Source: Falsirhodobacter deserti
Lineage (GTDB): Bacteria; Pseudomonadota; Alphaproteobacteria; Rhodobacterales; Rhodobacteraceae
Assembly (NCBI RefSeq): GCF_004015795.1
Contig: NZ_ML137218.1
Coordinates: 178,939 to 242,938, forward strand
DNA length: 64,000 nt
Direction: 5' to 3'
Positions 8,831-16,333 of this stretch are shown piece after piece (the stretch's first letter is position 1; each line of letters begins with the position of its first letter). Both the position numbers and the translations under genes were made by a program. The notes beneath the pieces are model-generated. The model was given only the letters and a program-made list of their open reading frames with translations, was not told where the DNA came from and did not search any database.

Positions 8831-10595
8831 ACTTTCCGCGGCCATCATGCCATGGGCTGCGCTGGCGATCCTGTTCGTGATGCTGGTGCTGTTCGTGACA
8901 GAAGTCTTTCCGGTGGAGGTTACGGCCATCGGGGGCGCCGCGCTGATGGTGGTGCTGGGCATCCTGCCCATCAGCGATACCAAGGCGATCCTGTCGAACA
9001 ACGCGCCGTGGACCATCGCGCTTATGTTCATCGTGGTGGGGGCGCTGGTTCGCACGGGAACGCTCGATACCATCACGCAGATCGCGAACCAGTGGGTCAC
9101 CACGCACCCGGCACACACGGTGGCGGTGCTGGGCGTGGGCATCGTCGCGCTTTCGGCGGTCGTGAACAACACGCCCGTGGTGGTGGTTTTCCTTCCGGTC
9201 TTCATCCAGCTGGCGCAGACGATGAAGATCGCGCCGTCGAAGCTGCTGATCCCGCTCTCCTATATGTCGATCATGGGCGGAACGATGACGCTGGTCGGCA
9301 CCTCCACCAACCTTGTGGTGGACGGGGTGGCCCGCCAGGCGGGGCTGGAACCTTTCGGCATCTTCGAGATCACGCCCGTTGGTCTTCCGATCGCGATGGT
9401 GGGGCTGCTTTATCTTGCCATCTTCGGGCGCTTCCTTCTTCCCTCGCGCGATTCCATGAGCGTGATGCTTGGCAACCGGTCCAAGATGAAATTCTTCACC
9501 GAGGTTGCCATCGCCCATGACAGCGCCCTTGTCGGCACCCACGTGCTGGAGGCGGATCTGTTCAAGCGCAAGGATGTGCGTGTGATCGACGTGCTGCGGG
9601 GCGACGCCTCGCTTCGCCGCGATCTGGGGGCGGTGGTGCTGGTTCCTGGCGATCGCGTGGTGTTGCGCACCCCGATGCAGGAGTTGCTGAGCTTTCAGGA
9701 CCACAAGGACCTGACATCCATCGACAAGCTTTCCTCGGTGCAGACCAGCACGGTGGAGGTTCTGATCACCCCCGGCTGCCGCCTGATCGGCCGCCGCCTT
9801 GGCGAGATGCGCCTTCGCCGCCGGTATGGCGTTTATGTTCTGGCCGCGCATCGCCGCAACCAGAACATCGGCCGGCAGCTGGAGGATCTGGTGGTGGCAG
9901 TGGGCGACACCCTGCTGCTGGAAGGCCGGATGGAGGATATCCAGCGCCTTGCCTCGGACATGGACATGGTGGATGTGAACCACCCGGTCGAACGGCCCTT
10001 CCGCCGCAAGCGCGCCCCCATTGTGATCGCGGTGCTTGCGGGCATCATCGTGCTGTCCTCGTTCAACGTGGCCCCGATCGAGGTGCTGGCCTTCATCGGC
10101 GTGGCCATCGTGCTGATCACCCGGTGCATCGACGCCGACGAGGCTTTCGCCTCGATCGACGGGCGGCTTCTGGGGATGCTGTTCGGCATGATCGCCGTTG
10201 GCGCGGGGATGGAACATTCCGGCGCGGTGCAGATGATCGTGGACTGGTGTCAGCCCGCCCTTGTGGGAATGCCCGGCTGGGCGCTGATCTTCTGCATCTA
10301 TGCGCTGACCTCGCTGCTGACGGAACTGCTGTCGAACAACGCCGTGGCGGTTGTCGTGACGCCGGTGGCCATTGCGCTGGCGCAGGGGCTGGGGGTGGAT
10401 CCGCGGCCCATCCTGATCGCGGTGATGCTTGGCGCCTCGTTCGGTTTTGCCACGCCCATCGGATACCAGTGCAACCTGCTGGTTTACGGACCCGGCGGTT
10501 ATACCTTCGGGGACTTTTTGCGGATCGGCGTGCCGCTGAACATCATCATGGGGGTGGTCGCGGCCATCGTGATCCCCTTGATATACGCGATGTGA
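8823..10595 (+). CDS. SLC13-family permease with two central TrkA-C domains
   Basis: A 590-residue inner-membrane transporter. An N-terminal set of hydrophobic helices (residues 1-215) carries the SNNAPW and NNTPVVVVFLP motifs of anion/Na+ symporters. A soluble middle part follows (about 215-395) with two TrkA-C-like regulatory domains (FTEVAIAHDSALVGTHVLEAD; VEVLITPGCRLIGRRLGEMR). A second helical bundle (395-590) carries the matching TELLSNNAVAVVVTPVA repeat and ends with a GYQCNLLVYGPGGY loop. Such proteins carry sulfate, dicarboxylates or other anions; the substrate is not readable here. It starts inside the end of the YmdB-like gene. Confidence 0.87.
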   Translation: MFELSAAIMPWAALAILFVMLVLFVTEVFPVEVTAIGGAALMVVLGILPISDTKAILSNNAPWTIALMFIVVGALVRTGTLDTITQIANQWVTTHPAHTVAVLGVGIVALSAVVNNTPVVVVFLPVFIQLAQTMKIAPSKLLIPLSYMSIMGGTMTLVGTSTNLVVDGVARQAGLEPFGIFEITPVGLPIAMVGLLYLAIFGRFLLPSRDSMSVMLGNRSKMKFFTEVAIAHDSALVGTHVLEADLFKRKDVRVIDVLRGDASLRRDLGAVVLVPGDRVVLRTPMQELLSFQDHKDLTSIDKLSSVQTSTVEVLITPGCRLIGRRLGEMRLRRRYGVYVLAAHRRNQNIGRQLEDLVVAVGDTLLLEGRMEDIQRLASDMDMVDVNHPVERPFRRKRAPIVIAVLAGIIVLSSFNVAPIEVLAFIGVAIVLITRCIDADEAFASIDGRLLGMLFGMIAVGAGMEHSGAVQMIVDWCQPALVGMPGWALIFCIYALTSLLTELLSNNAVAVVVTPVAIALAQGLGVDPRPILIAVMLGASFGFATPIGYQCNLLVYGPGGYTFGDFLRIGVPLNIIMGVVAAIVIPLIYAM

Positions 10596-10636
10596 CCGGC
10601 ATATAGGTCAGCGGATTACAAGAACGGAGACGGGAC

Positions 10637-11380
10637 ATGGCAGGCCATTCCAAATGGGCGAACATCCAGCACCGGAAGGGCAAGCAGGACAAGTTGCGCT
10701 CCAAGATGTTCTCGAAGCTGGCGAAGGAGATCACCGTCGCCGCCAAGATGGGCGATCCCGATCCTGAAAAGAACCCGCGCCTGCGCCTGGCTGTAAAGGC
10801 GGCCAAGTCGGTGTCGATGCCCAAGGACGTGATCGACCGCGCGATCAAGAAGTCGCAGGGCGGCGACGCCGAGGATTACACCGAACTGCGCTATGAAGGT
10901 TACGGCCCGAACGGGATTGCCATCATCGTGGAAACGATGACCGACAACGTGAACCGCACGGCATCGAACGTGCGCAGCTATTTCACGAAGAACGGCGGCA
11001 ACATGGGCACGACCGGTTCGGTCAGCTTCATGTTCGACCGGATGGGTGAAATCACCTATCCCGCCAGCGCCGGCGACGCCGATACCGTCATGATGGCCGC
11101 GCTGGAAGCAGGCGCCGAGGATGTGGAATCGGACGAGGACGGGCACTGGATCTATTGCCCGATGGACGATCTGGCCGCCGTGTCCGACGCGCTGGAGGCG
11201 TCCCTGGGGGAGGCGACCGAGGCCAAGCTGATCTGGAAGCCCCAGACCCGCACCGAGGTCGATCTGGAAACCGCCCAGAAGCTGATGAAGCTGATCGACA
11301 CGCTGGAAGAAGATGATGACGTGCAGAACGTCACCGCCAACTTCGACATCCCCGAGGACGTGGCCGCCCAACTGGCCTGA
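10637..11380 (+). CDS. yebC: YebC/PmpR-family protein
   Basis: A 247-residue cytosolic protein with the conserved opening [18 protein letters not shown] and the [22 protein letters not shown] and [10 protein letters not shown] motifs of the YebC family. Members were first described as DNA-binding regulators (PmpR); later work also links YebC-type proteins to translation through difficult proline runs. Which role applies here cannot be told from sequence. GGAGACGGGAC precedes the ATG. The gene follows the SLC13 permease by 41 bp and ends at a clear terminator. Confidence 0.95.
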   Translation: MAGHSKWANIQHRKGKQDKLRSKMFSKLAKEITVAAKMGDPDPEKNPRLRLAVKAAKSVSMPKDVIDRAIKKSQGGDAEDYTELRYEGYGPNGIAIIVETMTDNVNRTASNVRSYFTKNGGNMGTTGSVSFMFDRMGEITYPASAGDADTVMMAALEAGAEDVESDEDGHWIYCPMDDLAAVSDALEASLGEATEAKLIWKPQTRTEVDLETAQKLMKLIDTLEEDDDVQNVTANFDIPEDVAAQLA

Positions 11381-11388
11381 TCCCCTCA

Positions 11389-11420
11389 AGGCTGCGCAGG
11401 ATGCCTGTGCAGCCTTTTTC
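11389..11420 (+). terminator. Rho-independent terminator after yebC
   Basis: GGCTGCGCAGG (11390-11400) pairs with CCTGTGCAGCC (11404-11414), one G-T wobble, three-base loop, followed by TTTTTC. It lies between yebC and the LysE-type exporter, so the exporter probably has its own promoter or depends on read-through. Confidence 0.85.
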
Positions 11421-11466
11421 TTACGGCCATCTGCCACGGCACGGCCAGCACCCGAAAAGCCACGTG

Positions 11467-12072
11467 ATGTCCGCTGCCCTTCTTTCAGGTTTCCTCACCT
11501 CCCTCAGTCTGATCCTTGCCATCGGATCGCAGAACGCGTTCGTGCTGCGGCAGGGCCTGCGGCGGGAACATGTGGGCACGGTGGTGGCCATCTGTGCGCT
11601 GTCGGATGCGGTGCTGATCGCGACGGGGGTGGCCGGTTTCGGAGCGGCGGCGCAGGCGCTTCCGTGGCTGGGGCAGGCGATGCGCTGGGCAGGGGCGGTC
11701 TTTCTGCTGGTTTACGGCGCACTGCGGTTCCGCGCCGCGTGGCAGGGCGGCGAGGCGCTGATCCCCGAAAGCGGCGCCCCTGTTCCGCGCCGCCGCGCGA
11801 TCATGACCTGCCTGCTGCTGACATGGGCAAACCCGCATGTCTATCTGGACACGCTGATGCTGATCGGATCCGTCGCGGCGCAGCATGCCCCGCATGAGGG
11901 GGCCTTCGGGGCAGGTGCCGTTGCAGCCTCGCTGGTGTTCTTTGCGGCCCTTGGCTATGGTGCACGGGTGCTGGCGCCGGTCTTCCGGCAGCCCCGCGCT
12001 TGGGTGGTGCTGGAGGTGGTCGTGGGTATTATCATGTGGGCGATCGCGGCTTCGCTCGTGATCGACCGATGA
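11467..12072 (+). CDS. LysE/ArgO-type amino-acid exporter
   Basis: A 201-residue integral membrane protein of the LysE superfamily, which exports basic amino acids such as arginine or lysine. The N-terminal helix holds the hallmark SLILAIGSQNAFVLRQGLRR, and the central LLLTWANPHVYLDTLML carries the conserved Asn-Pro. About six membrane segments can be counted. The ATG at 11467 begins the first helix; a longer reading would start inside the yebC terminator. Its stop overlaps the EamA permease start (ATGA), so both form an operon. Arginine versus lysine cannot be decided. Confidence 0.88.
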   Translation: MSAALLSGFLTSLSLILAIGSQNAFVLRQGLRREHVGTVVAICALSDAVLIATGVAGFGAAAQALPWLGQAMRWAGAVFLLVYGALRFRAAWQGGEALIPESGAPVPRRRAIMTCLLLTWANPHVYLDTLMLIGSVAAQHAPHEGAFGAGAVAASLVFFAALGYGARVLAPVFRQPRAWVVLEVVVGIIMWAIAASLVIDR

Positions 12073-12953
12073 AGCAGGACCGTCCGCTTCACGGTATCCT
12101 CTGGATGCTGGCCTCGGGCTTCAGCTTTGTGGCCGTCAACGGTGTCGTCCGGGCGCTGGGGACCGAGATTCCCGCCGCGCAGGGGGCATTCCTGCGCTTT
12201 GCCTTCGGGGTGTTGTTCCTTCTGCCGGTGATGCCGCAGCTGTTGCGCGCCAGGCTTCCCGCCAGCGCGTGGCGGCTGTTCAGCCTGCGCGGGCTGTTCC
12301 ACACGGCGGCCGTGGTTTGCTGGTTCTTCGCCATGGCCCGCATTCCCGTGGCCGAGGTGACGGCGATCAACTACCTCAACCCCGTTCTGGTGACGGTGGG
12401 CGGCGCGCTGCTGTTCCGTGAAGGGATGTCATGGCCGCGCGTTTTTGCCATCGCAGCGGCGCTGGTCGGCACATTGATCGTGCTGCGGCCGGGCGTGCGG
12501 GTGATCGAACCGGGGCATGTTTCGCAGCTTTGCGCGGCGTTCTTTTTTGCGGGAAGCTACCTTACGGCCAAGCGCCTGTCGCAGATTGCGCCCGCGGGCG
12601 TCGTGGTGGCGATGATGTCCGTCATGGTGACGATCTTTCTGCTGCCACTGGCGCTTTGGGTCTGGGTGCCGGTCACGGTGCCGCAGCTTGTTCTGCTGGC
12701 GCTGGCGGCGATCTTCGCCACCATGGCGCATTACTTCATGACCCGCGCCTTCGACTGCGCCCCTGTTACCGTGACGCAGCCGGTCGTGTTCCTGCAACTG
12801 ATCTGGGCCACTCTTCTGGGCTGGCTTGCCTTTGGCGAGGCTGTGGATCCCTTCGTGCTGCTGGGCGGCGCGATCATCATCGGGGCCATCGCCTATCTGA
12901 CATGGCGCGATGCATTGCGCCGGCGTCGCGCAACGCCGGCGGCTGCGGTCTAG
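12069..12953 (+). CDS. EamA-family (DMT) permease
   Basis: A 294-residue inner-membrane protein with about ten hydrophobic segments arranged as two EamA repeats. The first repeat shows FSFVAVNGVVRALG and EVTAINYLNPVLVTVGGALLF; the second shows FATMAHYFMTRAFDCAPVTV and FLQLIWATLLGWLAFGE. The family exports amino acids and other metabolites; substrate unknown. The start overlaps the exporter stop by four bases, implying translational coupling. Its stop overlaps the convergent glgX stop by four bases. Confidence 0.9.
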   Translation: MKQDRPLHGILWMLASGFSFVAVNGVVRALGTEIPAAQGAFLRFAFGVLFLLPVMPQLLRARLPASAWRLFSLRGLFHTAAVVCWFFAMARIPVAEVTAINYLNPVLVTVGGALLFREGMSWPRVFAIAAALVGTLIVLRPGVRVIEPGHVSQLCAAFFFAGSYLTAKRLSQIAPAGVVVAMMSVMVTIFLLPLALWVWVPVTVPQLVLLALAAIFATMAHYFMTRAFDCAPVTVTQPVVFLQLIWATLLGWLAFGEAVDPFVLLGGAIIIGAIAYLTWRDALRRRRATPAAAV

Positions 12954-14989
12954 GCGCGGATGAAGGCGCAGGCGCTTTGCCAGTTCAGCGGCACTTTTCC
13001 GCTGACAGCTTCGCTGCAGGCCACCGGGTCCAGCGCCGTGTCGATGCGCTTGATCCAGTTCCCTTCGGGCAGCACGAAATCGCCGTCATCGCCTGCATTC
13101 AGGATGATCAGCACCTCGGTCTTGTCGGTGGCCAGCGTCATCGCGACAAGTTCGGAAGAAGTGTCGGCCCAATCTTCTTCCGTCATCAGTCTGCCTTCGG
13201 CGTGGTGCCACATCACCTTCGGCCCATCCAGATCATCGGTCGGATCTGTGGCCCAGCGGATGCGCGCCAGTTCGACTTCTTTGCGGAATGCGACCAGATC
13301 GGCCACCGCCTGTGTCAGGTTATCGCGCGCCTTGTCCCAGTGAAGCCAAGCGATCTCGTTGTCTTGGCAATAGGCGTTGTTGTTGCCATTCTGCGACTGG
13401 CCGATCTCGTCCCCCGCCAAGAGCATGGGCACGCCCTGGCTGAGGAACAGCGAGCCGAGCATCGCCTTCACCCGCCGTTCGCGTGAGGCGTTGACGCCTT
13501 CGTCATCCGTTGCCCCTTCGACACCCATATTGTCCGAAAGGTTATGGGAATGGCCGTCGCGGTTATCCTCGCCATTGGCTTCGTTGTGCTTGTCGTTGAA
13601 GGACACGGTGTCCCACAGCGTGAACCCGTCATGCGCGGCAAGGAAGTTGATGGAGCTGGTGGCAGGCCGGTGGGAGTGGTTGAACTGGACAGGCGATCCC
13701 GTCAGCCGTTCCCCGACCGAAGGAACCATGCCTTCGTCGCGCCGCCAGAAGGCCCGCAGATCGTCGCGCGCCTTGTCATTCCATTCGCGGAAGGGCCACG
13801 GGAAGCCGCCAACCTGATAGCCCCCTTCGCCAACATCCCACGGCTCCGCGATCAGCTTCACCTTTGACAGGATCGGGTCCTGCCGGATGGCGGCGAAGAA
13901 GGCGCCTTCGCGTTCGAACCCCTGCGGTTCCCGGCCAAGAGTGGAGGCGAGATCGAAGCGGAACCCGTCCACATGCATCACCTGAACCCAGTAACGCAGC
14001 GAGTCCAGCACCATGCGCAGCACCATCGGATGGGCCACGTTCAGCGTGTTGCCGGTGCCGGTCGTGTCAAAGGCGTGGCGCGGGTTTTCCGGGCTGAGCA
14101 GGTAGTAGGAGGCGTTGTCGATGCCCTTGAAGGACAGCGTCGGCCCCCGCTCGTTCCCTTCGGCGGTGTGGTTGTAGACAACATCGAGGATCACCTCGAT
14201 CCCGGCCTTGTGGAGCTTGCGGATCGCAGCCTTCATCTCTCGCGGGTTGCCGGTTTTCAGATAGCCGCGATGCGGGGCAAAGAACGCGATGGAGTTGTAA
14301 CCCCAGTAGTTGTTCAGCCCTTTTTCCTGAAGATGCTGGTCATGCAGGAAGCCGTGGATCGGCAAAAGCTCGATCGCGGTGGCGCCGATGCGGTGAAGAT
14401 GTTCGATCACGGCATCGGAGGCGAGGCCGGCAAAGGTGCCACGATCGGCTTCGGGAACACCGGGATGCAGCTGGGTCAGGCCCTTCACATGCGCCTCGAC
14501 AATCAAGGTGTCGGACCAGCGGTAATGCAGCGCACGTTCGGCTTCCCAGTCGAAATCGGGATCGGTGACAACGGCCTTGGGCATGAAGGGCGCGCTGTCG
14601 CGTTCATCGAAGGTCAGATCGTCGCCGGGCAGGGCATAGCCGAACAGCGATTCATCCCACTTCGTGTGGCCCACAATCTCGCGTGCGTAAGGATCAAGCA
14701 GCAGCTTGTTGGGATTGAAACGGTGACCGTTCTCCGGCTCGTAAGGGCCGTGAACGCGATAGCCATAGGGCTGGCCGGGGCGGATGCCGGGCAGATAGCC
14801 ATGCCAGATCCCCCCTTCCATGATCGGCATGTCCAGCCGCTGGATCTCCGTCTCGCCGGTCTTGTCGAACAGGCAGAGTTCGACCCGGGTGGCGTTGTCG
14901 GAAAAGATGGCGAAGTTGGTGCCGTCGGCATCCACCTCCGCGCCCAGAACGTCCGAGCGGGAGGCCTCACGGTCAAAGGCGAATGTCAT
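12950..14989 (-). CDS. glgX: Glycogen debranching enzyme GlgX (isoamylase type)
   Basis: A 679-residue cytosolic GH13 enzyme that removes alpha-1,6 branches from glycogen or limit dextrins. An N-terminal CBM48-like domain (residues 10-110) is followed by the catalytic barrel: VILDVVYNHT, then the nucleophile in DGFRFD (Asp346), the acid/base in LIAEPWD (Glu382) and AAHDGFTLWD (Asp454). It overlaps the glgC stop by one base (TGATG), so glgC-glgX are coupled. With treY upstream, GlgX could supply linear maltodextrins for trehalose synthesis as TreX does elsewhere; that role is inferred. Confidence 0.95.
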   Translation of the reverse strand: MTFAFDREASRSDVLGAEVDADGTNFAIFSDNATRVELCLFDKTGETEIQRLDMPIMEGGIWHGYLPGIRPGQPYGYRVHGPYEPENGHRFNPNKLLLDPYAREIVGHTKWDESLFGYALPGDDLTFDERDSAPFMPKAVVTDPDFDWEAERALHYRWSDTLIVEAHVKGLTQLHPGVPEADRGTFAGLASDAVIEHLHRIGATAIELLPIHGFLHDQHLQEKGLNNYWGYNSIAFFAPHRGYLKTGNPREMKAAIRKLHKAGIEVILDVVYNHTAEGNERGPTLSFKGIDNASYYLLSPENPRHAFDTTGTGNTLNVAHPMVLRMVLDSLRYWVQVMHVDGFRFDLASTLGREPQGFEREGAFFAAIRQDPILSKVKLIAEPWDVGEGGYQVGGFPWPFREWNDKARDDLRAFWRRDEGMVPSVGERLTGSPVQFNHSHRPATSSINFLAAHDGFTLWDTVSFNDKHNEANGEDNRDGHSHNLSDNMGVEGATDDEGVNASRERRVKAMLGSLFLSQGVPMLLAGDEIGQSQNGNNNAYCQDNEIAWLHWDKARDNLTQAVADLVAFRKEVELARIRWATDPTDDLDGPKVMWHHAEGRLMTEEDWADTSSELVAMTLATDKTEVLIILNAGDDGDFVLPEGNWIKRIDTALDPVACSEAVSGKVPLNWQSACAFIRA

Positions 14990-16209
14990 CAGATGTGGCC
15001 CATCGTAAGTTCGGCAGACTGGCGGGGCCGCGCGCGTGCAGCGTCCCGGCGGTCCAGCATGGCTTGCGTCAGAAGAGTGGTGCCGCCCGGGGTGACGCGG
15101 AACCAGCGGGCATCTTCGGCCTGATCTTCGCCAACGGTCAGGTCCGAGGGGACGGTGCAGCCGGGGGCGACGATAGCGCGGGTCAGGCGCGCACCGGGTT
15201 CGATCCGTGCGCCCGGCATGACGACGGTTTCATCCAGCAGCGTCCAGCGGCGGCCGCCCGACATTGGCGGGGTCAGCGACAGGCCGCCGGCATGCAGTGC
15301 ATATCCGGTAAAGCCGTCATGCCCGGGATCCAGATCCCGTCGTCCCGCGATGTGTTCGGGCAGGCGACAGCGGGCCTGACCGTCGCGCAGGTCGATCCAT
15401 GTCTGGCGGAAGGAATCCAGCGTGCCGACATCGCGCCAGTAAGGCGCGCGGCCTTCGGCATCGACAGGGCGGGTATGTGCAAAGGCATGCCCGTCGGCCA
15501 CGGCCCGGGGCAGGATGTCGTTGCCAAAATCATGACCGGAGCGGGGATCGGCCATATCCGCGATCAGAACGGGGCGCAGCCAGCGCCAGTTGAACACATA
15601 GATGCCCATGCTGGCCAAGGCACGCGACGGATCACCCGGCATGTGCGGCGGATTGGCGGGTTTCTCAACGAACATGCGGATCCGGCTGTCCGCATCGGTG
15701 CCCATCACACCGAAAGCTGATGCCTCGCGCAGCGGAACGGCATCCACCGCCACCGTCGCATCGGCACCCGTGGCGCGGTGATCCCTGATCATCGCGGCCA
15801 GATCCATGTCATAGACATGGTCGCCTGCCAGAACGACAACCTCTTCCGCGCCCGATGCGTCAATCTCGGCCAGGTTGGCGGCAAGAACGGCGGCAGTTCC
15901 CGTATAGCCTGCCTCGGTTCCCGTCACTGTCGGGCCGTGGCGCAGCGAGATCCGGTCGAACGTCTTCTGCCAGCGGTGGCGCATGTGCATGTTCAGCGTT
16001 TCGGGGCAGTATTGCGTGCCTACGATCAGGTTGCGGATCCCCGAGCGGGCGGCACCGGCCAGCGTGAAATCCACGATGCGGCGATTGTCGCCGAAGGCGA
16101 GCGCCGGCTTGCACTCGTTCCGTGTCAGCTCGTAGAGCCGCGATCCCTGTCCCCCGGCAAGAAGAACGCCCAGCGTCCGGCTTGTATCTAATGTGGTTGA
16201 GATCGTCAT
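14989..16209 (-). CDS. glgC: Glucose-1-phosphate adenylyltransferase (divergent GlgC)
   Basis: GlgC makes ADP-glucose for glycogen synthesis. The nucleotidyltransferase start VLLAGGQGSRLYELT, LAGDHVYDMD (catalytic Asp near 130), VEKPANPPHMPGDPS with the sugar-phosphate Lys (near 183), ALASMGIYVF and PYWRDVGTLDSF are all present, followed by a C-terminal left-handed helix region. It is unusual in two ways. The normally invariant GTADA of the WY-GTADA loop reads GTAAV here (residues 104-108), and the segment before it is shorter than in E. coli GlgC. glgA and glgB are not in the window. Two GGAAC-type promoter candidates lie upstream. Confidence 0.85.
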   Translation of the reverse strand: MTISTTLDTSRTLGVLLAGGQGSRLYELTRNECKPALAFGDNRRIVDFTLAGAARSGIRNLIVGTQYCPETLNMHMRHRWQKTFDRISLRHGPTVTGTEAGYTGTAAVLAANLAEIDASGAEEVVVLAGDHVYDMDLAAMIRDHRATGADATVAVDAVPLREASAFGVMGTDADSRIRMFVEKPANPPHMPGDPSRALASMGIYVFNWRWLRPVLIADMADPRSGHDFGNDILPRAVADGHAFAHTRPVDAEGRAPYWRDVGTLDSFRQTWIDLRDGQARCRLPEHIAGRRDLDPGHDGFTGYALHAGGLSLTPPMSGGRRWTLLDETVVMPGARIEPGARLTRAIVAPGCTVPSDLTVGEDQAEDARWFRVTPGGTTLLTQAMLDRRDAARARPRQSAELTMGHI

Positions 16210-16242
16210 GCTCGTGCTCCCCGCGCAGCTGGACCTTCGTTG

Positions 16243-16268
16243 AACTACTTAAAGCAGCTTCAGGTTCC
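16243..16268 (-). promoter_or_regulatory. GGAAC-N17-AGTT promoter candidate, glgC proximal
   Basis: On the minus strand GGAAC (16268-16264) is followed after 17 bases by AGTT (16246-16243). This fits the alphaproteobacterial general-stress ECF consensus GGAAC-N16/17-CGTT except for the first base of the -10. Transcription would start about 27 bases before the glgC ATG. Confidence 0.5.
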
Positions 16269-16298
16269 ACCTATGCGGGATAAAATGTTCACTTCTGC

Positions 16299-16323
16299 AA
16301 CTTTTCATATATCTGCCTGTTCC
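16299..16323 (-). promoter_or_regulatory. GGAAC-N16-AGTT promoter candidate, glgC distal
   Basis: A second element on the minus strand: GGAAC (16323-16319), 16 bases, AGTT (16302-16299). It sits just past the treY stop codon and would give a glgC leader of about 80 bases. Two such elements in 124 bp is unlikely by chance. Confidence 0.5.
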
Positions 16324-16333
16324 GGCGGCGGCG

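Noticed and set aside
8676..10217. A 513-codon open frame opposite the SLC13 permease
   Set aside because: Antisense to a clear transporter; repetitive His/Asp/Arg content only.
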